Assembly (NCBI GenBank): GCA_009937425.1
Contig: JAACFO010000030.1
Span: forward strand, 1-35,049
DNA from: Gammaproteobacteria bacterium
GTDB taxonomy: Bacteria; Pseudomonadota; Gammaproteobacteria; HK1
Direction: 5' to 3'
DNA: 35,049 bases
Part shown: one piece after another, positions 1 to 9,800 of the stretch
Layout of the letters: each line of letters opens with the position of its first letter
Numbering within the stretch: the first letter of the stretch is position 1
Program-made: the position numbers and the translations under genes
The notes under the pieces: generated by a model
The model's database searches: none
Told to the model about the DNA's origin: nothing
What the model saw: the letters and a program-made list of their open reading frames with translations, nothing else

Positions 1-14
1 CCTTTGCGGCTCAT
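1..14 (-). CDS. Possible 5' end of a leftward gene cut by the window edge
   Basis: On the minus strand an ATG whose A lies at position 14 is preceded by a GGAGG-like ribosome binding site about nine bases upstream (around 24-30 on the plus strand). Only four codons (M-S-R-K) fall inside the window, so nothing can be said about the product. The call rests only on the start codon and its spacing to the purine-rich stretch, and could be chance. Confidence 0.25.
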
Positions 15-263
15 GAACGTCACCCCCTCCGCCAGTGCCCATCAAGAAGAATATAGGGTGAACTATACTAGTGTCGCGAAAACAGTGTCGGTTTAAAAGA
101 CTGCTTGACGCCTAATTGCACGGTCAGAGTGATCGAACCGACATCTACTGAAAACGCCGTCGCGCTCGACAACCGTCATCGGTAGTCGCCCGGGTCGGCG
201 CCCTCTGCGTATATCACTCTTTCACACCACGCGCTAATATTGCGTACCTCGAAACAACGAAAA

Positions 264-1088
264 ATGCGCAAAATCGATAAAGTACCGCCGATTCTCCGGC
301 AGAAAGCCTATGAGCAATCTTCTGTGTTCATACCGGACAACCTACTGAGAGAGTCAAGACGCCAAAACGCGATTCCTCCTGGAAAAGTCCCAGCGATCTG
401 CGTGCTGGATCCCGACGGAGATATTGTTGAGAACCTGTTGGTTCGAAGTCAGGCTCAAACTAACGAGTATTGGGCGTGCTATCACACAAGAATGTATGAT
501 TTTGAGTGTGAGGGTATGGCGCTGGGCATTGTTGGCTACGCTGTGGGGGCCCCATTCGCGGTTTTGGTGGCTGAAGAGCTGTTCGCATCCGGGTGTCAGT
601 TGCTCATCAACATTACTTCGTCGGGTCAAATTGTCTCGAAAGAAGAGCCGCCATTTTTCGTACTGGTAGAGAAGGCACTCCGGGATGAGGGCACTAGTTA
701 CCACTACGTTGCCCCGTCGGATTTCTCTGAGATTGACGATGAACTACTGAGTCTCCTCGAGGGCGCATTCTCCGAATTGCCCGAACCAGTCTACCGAGGG
801 GCGACCTGGACCACGGATGCACCGTTTCGGGAAACCGAGCAGGCCATAGAGCAAGCGAAACATCTCGACATTCTCGCCGTGGAGATGGAAGCAGCCGCCC
901 TTTACGCTTTTTCCCGAGCTCGCTCCAAGCCAGTTATTTGTTTTGCTCACGTTACGAATCAGATGGGAAACGTCGAGGGGGACTTTGAGAAGGGCGAAGA
1001 AGATGGCAGTCGAACTGCACTGCAGCTCATAGCAGCGACAGCGAAAGCCTGGCAGTCCGGAAATGCTCGCCATAATCGGCGCAGATGA
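264..1088 (+). CDS. Nucleoside phosphorylase-like protein (PNP/UDP phosphorylase family)
   Basis: The product is about 274 residues and resembles the PNP_UDP_1 superfamily, cytoplasmic enzymes that cleave nucleosides with phosphate to give a free base and ribose-1-phosphate. Family features seen are a Gly-rich stretch with GIVGYAVGAPFAVLVAEEL, then INITSSGQIV, and near the C-terminus the EMEAAALYAFS block, which in this family holds the Met-Glu pair contacting the ribose. The charged C-terminal tail is ordinary. I chose the ATG at 264. A TTG at 240 would add eight residues, and neither start has a convincing ribosome binding site. The gene is isolated: the sulfatase downstream runs the other way. 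Substrate (uridine, purine nucleoside or other) cannot be told from sequence. Confidence 0.85.
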   Translation: MRKIDKVPPILRQKAYEQSSVFIPDNLLRESRRQNAIPPGKVPAICVLDPDGDIVENLLVRSQAQTNEYWACYHTRMYDFECEGMALGIVGYAVGAPFAVLVAEELFASGCQLLINITSSGQIVSKEEPPFFVLVEKALRDEGTSYHYVAPSDFSEIDDELLSLLEGAFSELPEPVYRGATWTTDAPFRETEQAIEQAKHLDILAVEMEAAALYAFSRARSKPVICFAHVTNQMGNVEGDFEKGEEDGSRTALQLIAATAKAWQSGNARHNRRR

Positions 1089-1219
1089 AGAGAACGGGAG
1101 CATTTACATTCTCCGTCGTCAATATGGCCAAATAAGACGATTGAAGATTCAAGATAGTTACGTTCTGACGAACGGTCGCCATATTCTCCTGCCCGTCGAG
1201 TTGCCGCTTCGAGGATTGA

Positions 1220-2779
1220 TCATCTTCGCGGCATCTTGCGCTCGACCACGCCCTCGGGTGTAAGACGCGTGTTCGCGAGCACGCGCTCGTCGTGGTTCAT
1301 TCGCCAGCTCAGCATCTTCTGGGTCTGTTCGAGCAGTATGGGCTGGTAAGCGGGATCCTCCGCGAGGTTCCTGAATTCACCCGGATCCTCCACCAAATCG
1401 AACAGCAGCGGTGGCAGTGCCGTGAAGTGAATGTACTTGTAACGTTCGCCGCGGATCACGTTCATCGCGCACTGATCCGGCTTGAGTCCCTGGATACTGC
1501 TGCCCTTGGTCTCGACGACGTAACGGAAGTCGAACTCCCAGTGCGCCTCTGCACGCCAGTCGGCGGGTGCCTCGCCGCGGCAGAACGGCGCCAGCGCTTC
1601 GCCATCACACTGGCTTGGTATGGGAACTTGCAGGTAATCGAGAATGGTCGGCATGACGTCCACGTTTTCGGTGAACGCGCTCACACGCCGGCCCCGAGCG
1701 TGCTGCGCTGCTGCCCTGGGGTCGCGAACGATGAGCGGAATGTGAAACGATTGATCGAAGTAGGCGTATTTGGCGAACTGCCAGTGATCGCCCAGTTGCT
1801 CGCCATGGTCGGAGGTGAAAACGATCATGGTATCGTCATAGGCACCCGTCTCGTCGAGGAACGCCAGCAGGCGGCCGATATGGAAATCCACTTCGCTCAT
1901 CATCCCGTAATAGGTCGCGCGCGCCTGTAGCACGTCTCTATCGTTCAGCTGGAGATTGTTCTTCGAGGCGTGGTCGTAGCGGATGCCCCAGCCTTGCTGG
2001 TTGTGGAGGTAGAAGTCCAGGTAGGGATGCTGCGCGGCTTCCTTCTCCACCGTGGCTGCGCGCACCGGTTTGGGCACGTCACCCGGGTCGTACATGGCAT
2101 GGTACGGCTCCGGTGCGACGAACGGCGGGTGCGGAGCAAGGTAAGACAGATGCACGAACCACGGTTCGTCCACGCGCACCGAGAGGTATTTGATGAGCTC
2201 GTTGGTGAGAAAAGCAGTGTAGTTGTCCTCAACGGTATACAGCGCAGGTGCGAAGGTGAGACCACGTTCGCTGGCTTCGGCGCCAGCATCCTTGGGCTTG
2301 TACACCCCCAATAACCCCTCGGGTACCGAATACCCCTTGGCCTTCAGATCCGCAAGCCACGGCAGAGCGTGGTCGCCGGCGTGCACCACCGGTGTCATCC
2401 CTGGCAGCACGCCACTATAGGTTCGCAGTGCCGGATCGTCGGGTGTGTGCTGTCGTGGGTCGACGCTTACGTCCGTGTAGCCGAACAGAGCCGGGTCGTA
2501 GCCGGCCTTGCGGGCCTCCAGCGCGACGTTGCTGTGGCGCGCATCCAGGGGCGTACCGTTGTTCACCGAGCGGTGGTTCTGTAGATACATCCCCGTGTAG
2601 AGGCTCGCGCGGCTGGGACCGCAAGGCGTCGCCTGGGCGAAGTGCCGCTCGAACAGCACCCCGTCGGCGGCGAGACGATCAAGACTTGGGGTCTGCAGGC
2701 ACGGATGACCCATCGATGAGAGGCAGTCTCCGCGCCACTGGTCCGCCGTGATAAACAGGACGTTCATCGGTGCACTCAT
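1220..2779 (-). CDS. Type I sulfatase / phosphonate monoester hydrolase-like enzyme
   Basis: The product is about 519 residues of the alkaline-phosphatase superfamily. Close to the N-terminus, TADQWRGD supplies a metal-binding Asp. The sulfatase signature CGPSRASLYTG follows at residues 53-63; its Cys is the residue converted to formylglycine in this family and the Arg four residues on is conserved. FTSDHGEQLGDH in the middle carries further metal ligands. Members hydrolyse sulfate esters or phosphonate/phosphate monoesters. The CGPSR form and the overall pattern recall phosphonate monoester hydrolases, but the substrate is not certain. There is no signal peptide, so it is probably cytoplasmic. 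The ATG at 2779 is preceded by AAGGGG six bases away. An in-frame TTG lies at 2794, and another ATG at 2767 is possible. A formylglycine-generating enzyme is not in the window. Confidence 0.9.
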   Translation of the reverse strand: MSAPMNVLFITADQWRGDCLSSMGHPCLQTPSLDRLAADGVLFERHFAQATPCGPSRASLYTGMYLQNHRSVNNGTPLDARHSNVALEARKAGYDPALFGYTDVSVDPRQHTPDDPALRTYSGVLPGMTPVVHAGDHALPWLADLKAKGYSVPEGLLGVYKPKDAGAEASERGLTFAPALYTVEDNYTAFLTNELIKYLSVRVDEPWFVHLSYLAPHPPFVAPEPYHAMYDPGDVPKPVRAATVEKEAAQHPYLDFYLHNQQGWGIRYDHASKNNLQLNDRDVLQARATYYGMMSEVDFHIGRLLAFLDETGAYDDTMIVFTSDHGEQLGDHWQFAKYAYFDQSFHIPLIVRDPRAAAQHARGRRVSAFTENVDVMPTILDYLQVPIPSQCDGEALAPFCRGEAPADWRAEAHWEFDFRYVVETKGSSIQGLKPDQCAMNVIRGERYKYIHFTALPPLLFDLVEDPGEFRNLAEDPAYQPILLEQTQKMLSWRMNHDERVLANTRLTPEGVVERKMPRR

Positions 2780-2997
2780 AGCTGGCCCCTTCAATAGTTT
2801 CGCTTACCGGAGCGGCGCCGGGATTCTACGCCGAGTGGCTGCCAAACATAAAGCGCTATCTACCGACTCTAAAGGTTTCGCTCACCGGCGAGAGGCACGG
2901 TGACACAACATCGACGGAGCGGCTCAATCAGGGCCGAAAAACGCAGCCGCAGGCGACCCATCCCCACTACGAAAGCGGCAAACCTGAGAACCAGCAA

Positions 2998-4227
2998 CTA
3001 AGCTGCATGATCGCGGAATCTTTCCGCAAGATGCTTGCTCAAGGCTTCGGCGTCTCGGCCAACACCGTCGATAAGGTTCGAGCCCTTGCTACGCTGAAAG
3101 CGAATCCCGAGTACGTAAAATCCCGGTTCAGGCGTGACCCCACCCTCATGCCGAATCTCGCCGCGATCGTCGAGCACGGGGATCTTCAACCAGGGATAGC
3201 GGCGTTCGTATCCTGTCGCCCAAACGATCGTCCTGATGTCATCTGTTCGAAGATCAATCACGGTCGGTGCTGTACGCGCGTTGACATTGGTAATCGAATC
3301 GAGATCTGCGGCCGGTGCCAGGGCGCTGCTTGATTCAATGAATCCGTCGATCTTGGCAAGTAGCTGCATCATCTGTGAGTCGGCCGACGCGACCTGGGCT
3401 TCGAGATCGTCGGCAAAGTAGACCCGATCGCCTGTCGTCGAAATCGCTCTGCCAGCCAAACGGACACCTTTCTTCTGCAGCCCGCCGAGGTCGAGATCGC
3501 GATTCTCCGGAGTACCAACCAACTGGGGTGGCGGCGATTTTCGTTCCTCGTCGGGACTGGCCGGCGCCTTGAATGCGCCCATTACGTCCATCCAATACAA
3601 GATGTCCTTACCCCTATACCGGCGCGGCACCCGAACGTGCGTGCCGACCGCCAGTGTCACTTTGCGACCGGCCTCCGTCAGCTCATCAGCAATCTGTAAA
3701 CCCGTGGCGGAGGCACCCACAACGAGGACACCGCCTTGGGGAACCTGTGAGGCATTCCGATAGTCGGAAGGTACGAGCTGAACGATGTCGCTCGGCACCG
3801 CGGCACTGAATGGGGGAACTCGGGGCGTGTCGCAGAATCCTGTCGCCACGACCACGTTGCAGGCCGACCAGTCTCCGTTGTCCGTTGCTATTCGAAAGCG
3901 TCGGTTGTTGAGCCTTTCCACGATTTGGACAGTGGTGCCGGTCTGTACCGGTGCTTCGAACGACTCGGCGTAACGCTCCAAATGACGGATGAACTCGGGC
4001 ATCGTCATGAAGTCGTCGGGATGCTTGCCGGCGTAATGGAAATGCGGTAATCGACTTTGCCAATTTGGCGTGAGCAGCCGTAGCGAATCCCAGCGCTCGC
4101 TGCGCCAGCGTTCGCCGACCCGGCCGCGTTCGAGGATTACGTGGTCGATTTGGTTCTCGGTCAGGCAGCGGCTCATAGCCAAACCGGCTTGTCCGCCGCC
4201 GATGATGACCGTGTCAATGTGTTTCAT
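2998..4227 (-). CDS. Flavin-dependent monooxygenase-like oxidoreductase (CzcO/FMO type)
   Basis: The product is about 409 residues. The N-terminus VIIGGGQAGLAMSRCL (residues 7-22) is the Rossmann GxGxxG that binds FAD, followed by ILERGRVGERWRSERWDSLRLLTP, typical of small flavoprotein monooxygenases where E-R-x-x-x-G and W-R-x-R-W-D-S-L are conserved. A second dinucleotide site, VVGASATGLQIADEL, should bind NADPH. The ATGYERRYPWL motif near the C-terminus is the flavoprotein ATG motif. Such enzymes use NADPH and O2 to insert oxygen at N, S or a ketone; the substrate here is unknown. The ATG at 4227 is preceded by AGGAGA six bases away, which decides this start over an upstream in-frame codon at 4263. 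It is followed by the convergent-side gap and the sulfatase on the same strand 220 bases downstream. Confidence 0.88.
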   Translation of the reverse strand: MKHIDTVIIGGGQAGLAMSRCLTENQIDHVILERGRVGERWRSERWDSLRLLTPNWQSRLPHFHYAGKHPDDFMTMPEFIRHLERYAESFEAPVQTGTTVQIVERLNNRRFRIATDNGDWSACNVVVATGFCDTPRVPPFSAAVPSDIVQLVPSDYRNASQVPQGGVLVVGASATGLQIADELTEAGRKVTLAVGTHVRVPRRYRGKDILYWMDVMGAFKAPASPDEERKSPPPQLVGTPENRDLDLGGLQKKGVRLAGRAISTTGDRVYFADDLEAQVASADSQMMQLLAKIDGFIESSSALAPAADLDSITNVNARTAPTVIDLRTDDIRTIVWATGYERRYPWLKIPVLDDRGEIRHEGGVTPEPGFYVLGIRFQRSKGSNLIDGVGRDAEALSKHLAERFRDHAA

Positions 4228-4704
4228 GTCGGATCTCCTGCGTGGTGAATTGATTTCGAGCACGCATGCAGTATCGATATGTCACGTCAAATCAATGTCC
4301 AGACCAACATCTATCCACCGTCTAAATCGCGTCTATTTTCCTAATAGCGTTTCGGGAGCTCGTAGCCGGTGCGTGAGTTGGCGGTGATAATTTGAGTGAA
4401 CGATGGGAGCACCCGGTCGCTATGCCGGGGTAGTGGCGATAGGGTAATCCGTCAGGCGTTAGGGGGCTTGGCATCTCTCTGAGCTTGCTCGCGGCCAAGA
4501 TTGGCCGCCTGCCAAGCCGAAATATATGTCCGCGTTCGGATGACGCGCCGCATCAATGCCCCAGGGGGAGGTCGTCAGGGCCCCAACGTGACGCATGAGG
4601 CCGGGATCCGTATCCGATCAAAACTGGACGATTCCATTCGGTAAATCCCAAGGGTTGCGATAGACTGCGACGGCGCGTCCATCAAATTACCCCCGGACGG
4701 ATCG
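4228..4704. other. Intergenic region between divergent genes, with a nested inverted repeat
   Basis: This 477-base gap separates the flavoprotein (leftward) from the TolB-type cyclase (rightward), so it must hold both promoters. I see no coding signal. The only clear structure is the nested inverted repeat at 4465-4518. No convincing sigma-70 pair stands out. Confidence 0.6.
4465..4518. repeat. Nested perfect inverted repeats
   Basis: An outer 8-base pair of arms, GGCTTGGC at 4465-4472 and GCCAAGCC at 4511-4518, encloses an inner perfect hairpin, GCGGCCAA at 4491-4498 and TTGGCCGC at 4501-4508, with a two-base loop. The right outer arm sits two bases from the inner stem, so an extended stem with an 18-base left bulge could form. 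No poly-T tract follows, which argues against a simple terminator. Confidence 0.7.
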
Positions 4705-6651
4705 ATGGCGACACGTTCCAAGCTCGCGGTCATTCTGCACGCTGACGTCGTCGGCTCGACAGCTCTTGTCCAGAAGGATGAGCGGTTGGCACACGACCGG
4801 ATCCAGGATGTTTTCCGGCGGCTCGCCGAAATCATATCTGTCTATGGCGGCGAGACCCACGAGTTGCGCGGCGACGCATTACTCGCCGGGTTCAACCGCG
4901 CCTCTGATGCAGTCTCTGCAGCCTTGAAGTTTCAGGGTGATAATGCGGCGCACAATGCCAACCGCGACGACGAAATCCTCCCGATGGTTCGAGTCGGGCT
5001 CGCTCTGGGGGAAGTCGTCATTGCTGATGACACGCTGACTGGTCCGGACGTCGTGCTCGCACAACGCCTGGAGCAGCTTGCCGCTCCCGGTGGTGTCTGC
5101 GCCTCTCAGGCAGTATTTCAATCAACCCCTCGGCGTCTTCCGTTCGACTACGACGACCTGGGTGAGCACAACGTCAAAGGATTCACCGAGCCGGTGCGCG
5201 TATACAGCGTAGAGCTGAGGCAGGGCGAGGAAGCTCCCGAGCCCGAACCGGAGTCCCCGGGGTCATCCGTCGACGCGGCGATTGCGACTCGGAGTAATCG
5301 TCGGACCCTCGCAGCAGTCGTGGTGGTTCTGATTGCGATTGGCAGTGGATTTGTCTGGTGGCAACAGTTGCGGCCCGAGTTCGAACCCGCTGCGGTCGAA
5401 CGAGTGGCTTTTCCGCTTCCCGACAGACCCTCGATCGCGGTCCTCCCTTTCGACAATCTCAGCGACGACCCGCAGCAAGAGTATCTGAGCGACGGACTGA
5501 CCAACGACATCATCACGGACCTGTCTAAGTTCAATGATGTCTTTGTCATCGCCAGCAACTCCTCTTTCAGTTACAAGGATAAACCCGTCAAAGTGCAGCA
5601 AGTAGCGGAAGAGCTCGGCGTTCGCTATGTGCTGGAGGGAAGCTTCCAAATGGTGGGCCAGAGGCTACGCATCAATGCCCAGCTCATCGACGCCACCACC
5701 GGCCACCACCTTTGGGCAGAACGTTATGATCGGAATGCCAGCGATTTTTTTGTCATCCAAGAGAGCATTTTGCAGACTATCGTGGCAAGTCTGGCGTCCC
5801 AGGTTGACGCAGCCGAAGTCAAACGCGTGCTTAGCAAGAGCACCGAGAATCTGAAAGCATATGACTACTATCAGCGAGGTAACGAAGCGTTCAGACAGTG
5901 GACCAGAGAATCGAACAACCAGGCACTCGAGCTAATCGAGAAGGCCATCGAGCTCGACCCTGACTACGCGCGCGCCTATAGCGCTTTGACCTGGATTCAT
6001 GCAAACAACTCGAGTGGGCGTTACAGCTGGGGCGAGAATCCGGACCGTTCCATGGGCCTTGTGCTCGAGGTGGCACGCAAAGCGGTCGAGCTCGCGCCTG
6101 AAGATTACTATACGCACTGGGCCCTGGGCTTCGCCCATGTCGTCCACGGAGACTTTGACCGGGCTGAAGCCGGGTACCAGCGGGCGTTCGCGCTCAATCC
6201 CAACGATGATCTGTTACTCGCCACTATGGTGGAGCTGCTCATCAAGCTCGGGAGGGCAGAGCAGGCCATAGCCCAGATGAAGCTGGCGATGCGCATCAAT
6301 CCCCGCCATCCGGACTGGTACTTCTGGGATCTCGGATGGGCGCAATACACCGCGGGACACTACGAAGAAGCGCTGGCCAATCTGAACAAGATGTCCAATC
6401 CCCCCAATGGCGTGCGTCGCGTTCGAGCCGCTGTGCTCGTACGCCTGGGGCGCGCTGAAGAAGCCCGCGAAGTAATGTCGAAGTTCATTGAAACAGACAT
6501 CGACATGACGCTGGACGAAATGGAGACCTTTGCCTGGAAGGACCGCGAGGGGTTGAATCGTTGGATTGCCGATTTACGCGTGGCCGGATTGCCAGAGAAT
6601 CGCTCGTCCCTCGCACCCGATATAGCTACAAAAAACGAGCTGGCTCAATGA
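4705..6651 (+). CDS. Class III cyclase-like protein with TM segment, TolB-like domain and TPRs
   Basis: The product is 648 residues. Residues 1-170 form a class III adenylate/guanylate cyclase domain with the two metal Asp residues (D14 in HADVVGS, D57 in LRGDALLAGF). A single hydrophobic segment at about 201-219 follows an acidic linker. Residues 240-370 match the TolB-like N-terminal domain that accompanies many cyclases (PSIAVLPFDNLSDDPQQEYLSDGLTNDII and YVLEGSFQ). About 385-590 is TPR-like helical repeat. The usual catalytic Asn four residues before the conserved Arg (R121) is Val (V117), so catalysis may be weak or lost. The start ATG has only a poor ribosome site (ACGGATCG). It is followed in the same direction by a second cyclase and a TRAP binding protein, which may be co-transcribed. 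Confidence 0.92.
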   Translation: MATRSKLAVILHADVVGSTALVQKDERLAHDRIQDVFRRLAEIISVYGGETHELRGDALLAGFNRASDAVSAALKFQGDNAAHNANRDDEILPMVRVGLALGEVVIADDTLTGPDVVLAQRLEQLAAPGGVCASQAVFQSTPRRLPFDYDDLGEHNVKGFTEPVRVYSVELRQGEEAPEPEPESPGSSVDAAIATRSNRRTLAAVVVVLIAIGSGFVWWQQLRPEFEPAAVERVAFPLPDRPSIAVLPFDNLSDDPQQEYLSDGLTNDIITDLSKFNDVFVIASNSSFSYKDKPVKVQQVAEELGVRYVLEGSFQMVGQRLRINAQLIDATTGHHLWAERYDRNASDFFVIQESILQTIVASLASQVDAAEVKRVLSKSTENLKAYDYYQRGNEAFRQWTRESNNQALELIEKAIELDPDYARAYSALTWIHANNSSGRYSWGENPDRSMGLVLEVARKAVELAPEDYYTHWALGFAHVVHGDFDRAEAGYQRAFALNPNDDLLLATMVELLIKLGRAEQAIAQMKLAMRINPRHPDWYFWDLGWAQYTAGHYEEALANLNKMSNPPNGVRRVRAAVLVRLGRAEEAREVMSKFIETDIDMTLDEMETFAWKDREGLNRWIADLRVAGLPENRSSLAPDIATKNELAQ

Positions 6652-6867
6652 AAGCAAGTGCAAATCAGTTCCTGAGCGGACCGTCTCCTAATGGTCCATG
6701 AGTGATAGGGGCTCGTGTAGTCGCTTCGCTCTCGGGAGGAATGAAACACATCTGTTGTTATCGGTAGCTTTGGTCGAGAGCCACCGCTGCCGTGAGGTCC
6801 CGGTGTACTTCCAGGTCGACACAGCGTTATCATCCGAGCACCCTGCGGCGTTGATTTGAACTCCGTC

Positions 6868-9800
6868 ATGGAGTGTCCACACTGCCAGTTCGACAACCGA
6901 GAACGGCTTCGCTATTGCGAGGCATGTGGGGCGACGCTCGACCTTAGCTGTCCCAGCTGTGGCGCTTCGATTCCCTCCGATCGAAAGTTCTGCGGCGAGT
7001 GCGGGATGGTGCTGTCCACCTCACCCTTCATTACCCGACAGGACTCTCTTTCAGCCGAACGTCGGCAACTCACGGTAATGTTCTGCGACTTGGTGGGCTC
7101 TACACAGCTCGCGCGGAAGCTCGATCCCGAGGACTTACGAGATGTGACGCGTGCCTACCAGGATGCGTGCACGGCCGTACTCGAGCGTTACGACGGCTTT
7201 GTGGCGCGTTACATGGGCGATGGCGTGCTGGCCTACTTCGGCTATCCGCGAGCGCACGAGGACGATGCGGAGCGCGCCGTGCGCGCCGGACTCGGTGTCG
7301 TGGAGGCCGTGCAGGCGCTCAATTCGGGGATCGCCCGGGAGTACGAGGTTGAACTCGCGGTGCGGGTGGGAATCGCGACCGGCCCGACGGTGGTGGGGGA
7401 TCTCGTCGGGGAAGGCGCGTCGCAGGAAAGCATCGTGGTGGGAGAGACACCCAATCTTGCAGCGCGCCTGCAAGAGCTGGCTGGCCCCAACGAAATCGTG
7501 GTGGCACCCAACACCCGTCGACTGTCCGGTGGCGGGTTCGGCTACGAAGAGCTCGAACCTCAGAGTCTCAAAGGTTTTGCCGAAGCCCTGCGACCTTGGC
7601 GTGTGCTCAGTGAGCTGCACGTCGAAAGTCGGTTCGAGGCGATTCGGGGTAGATACCTGACGCCGCTCGTTGGTCGCGAAGAAGAGATCATGATTCTGGA
7701 GCGACGATGGGAGCGAGCCAAGGGTGGCGAGGGGCAGATCGCACTCATTTCCGGCGAGCCGGGGATTGGCAAATCTCGCCTTACCGAAACCTTGATCGAC
7801 CAAATATCGGGGGATCCTCACATCCGGTTGAGATATCAGTGTTCACCGCATCACATCAACAGCGTGCTTCATCCTGTGATCGATCAGCTTGTGCAGGCGG
7901 CGGGCATTGATCCACAAGAGAGTGGCGACAAGAAGCTTGAGAAGCTCCGAAGGTGGGCAAGCGAGTGGAGCGTTGAGGTCGACGAGGACTTGCCCTGCGT
8001 AGCTTCTCTGCTGGCGATTTCGAGAGAAGAGCGCTTTAGCCCGCCGGAACTTCACCCGCGTCAACAGCGGGAGCGAACGCTTGCCGTGCTCATGAAGCAG
8101 ATAACAAACTTATGCGGCCGGCAACCGGTGCTGTGTATCGTCGAGGACGCGCACTGGATAGACCCGACAACGCTGGAATGGCTGGATCGGCTCGTAGAGC
8201 AGGCCGAGGAACTCCCGCTCTTCGTCGTCGTGACATTTCGGCCCGAGTTCGTACCGTCCTGGATCGGTGCGGCGCATTCCACGCTGTTGGCAATTGGTCG
8301 GATCACCCGGGTCGATAGTCGCACCATCGTGGAGACGGTGGTTGCCGGGAACGCCTTGCCCGAGACGCTGGTGACCGAGATCGTGTCGAAAACCGATGGC
8401 GTGCCTCTGTTCGTCGAGGAGCTGACTCGTACGGTACTCGATCGTCATCGAATACAATCGTCGACTCACTCGAGTGCTGAACCCGAAGTTATATCGGATC
8501 TCGAGGTTCCAGCGACCCTGCACGACTCGCTGATGTCGCGTCTCGATCGACTCGACTCCGCCAAAGAGCTCGCACAAGTCGGGGCGGCCATCGGGAGGGA
8601 GTTTTCTCACGAGCTTATCGCGGCGGTGTCTCGCCTGGACGAGGGTAGTCTCGACAAGGCACTGACTGCGATTTGCGACTCGGGCCTCGTCGATTGCCGC
8701 GGCACGCCGCCCGATGCCCGGTACGCGTTCAAACACGCGCTGGTGCAAGACACCGCCTATCAGTCGCTATTGAAGAGGACGCGGCAACGCTACCACGGTC
8801 GGATCGCGCGCGTGCTCGAAGAGCGGTTCCCCGCCACGAAGGTCAGCGAGCCTGAGCTCCTCGCACACCATTACACGGAAGCTCGAGACGAGAACAAGGC
8901 GATCGAGTACTGGCACGCGGCGGGCAAGCAAGCGATGGGTCTCTCGGCCAACGAGGAGGCGGTCAGACATTATGAACGAGCGCTCTCGCTCTTACCGTCG
9001 TTGGGAGATGGGCGAGTCCAAGAAGAACTGGAGTGCGACTTGCAATTGGCCCGTGGTGCGGCCCTCACCGGGCTCAAGGGGTACTCGCACGAAGAGGTTC
9101 GCCAAGCCTATTTGCGGGCGGCGCATCTATGTGAACGGACACAACAACCGAAGCGGCTCTTTACCGCGCTTAGAGGTCTGTGGAACTGCCACAATATGCG
9201 TGCCGAGCTCGAAGACGGTAGAGCGCTCGCGGTGAAGTTGATGTCACTGGCAGAAGAGTCGCAGGATCGAACGCACTTGCTGATCGCGAACCGGGTGATG
9301 GGAACGAGCCATATCACCCTCGGCGAGCTCGAAACCGCGAACCACTACCTCGAGCAAGGGGTGGAAATTTATGACCGCGACATGCATCGGTCCTGCATCT
9401 TGGAGTATGGCGAGGACCCCGGTCTTTGGTCCTACGTGTATGCCGCCTGGACCAGCGATTGGCTCGGTCACCGAGATCGGGCGCTCAGGCAGATGACGCA
9501 AGCCCTGACATTGGCGGAGGCGTTGCCCTCCCGGTATACCCTTTCGTACGTTCTGGCGTGTGCTGCCCTTTTCTACCAGTACCGGTACGACTTGCCGCGG
9601 ACCCGCGAGTACGCCGAGCGGGCCGCGGCCGTCTCCGAAGAGCAAGGCGTCGCACAGCAACTTGCCTGGGCATCCGTGCACCTGGGATGGGTGACCGCTG
9701 CCGAGGGAAACCCGCTTGCCGGCATCGCGCAAATTCGAGCGGGCTTGAAATCGTGGCGTGCCATGGGTGGACAAGCCGCACTGCCCCACTTTCTCACCTT

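Noticed and set aside
1063-1263. A 66-codon open frame after the nucleoside phosphorylase gene
   Set aside because: It starts inside the phosphorylase gene, overlaps the end of the sulfatase gene, has no ribosome site and no recognisable composition.
6670-6705. GGACC/GGTCC inverted repeat after the first cyclase gene as a terminator
   Set aside because: The stem is five base pairs with a ten-base loop and no T-run follows.
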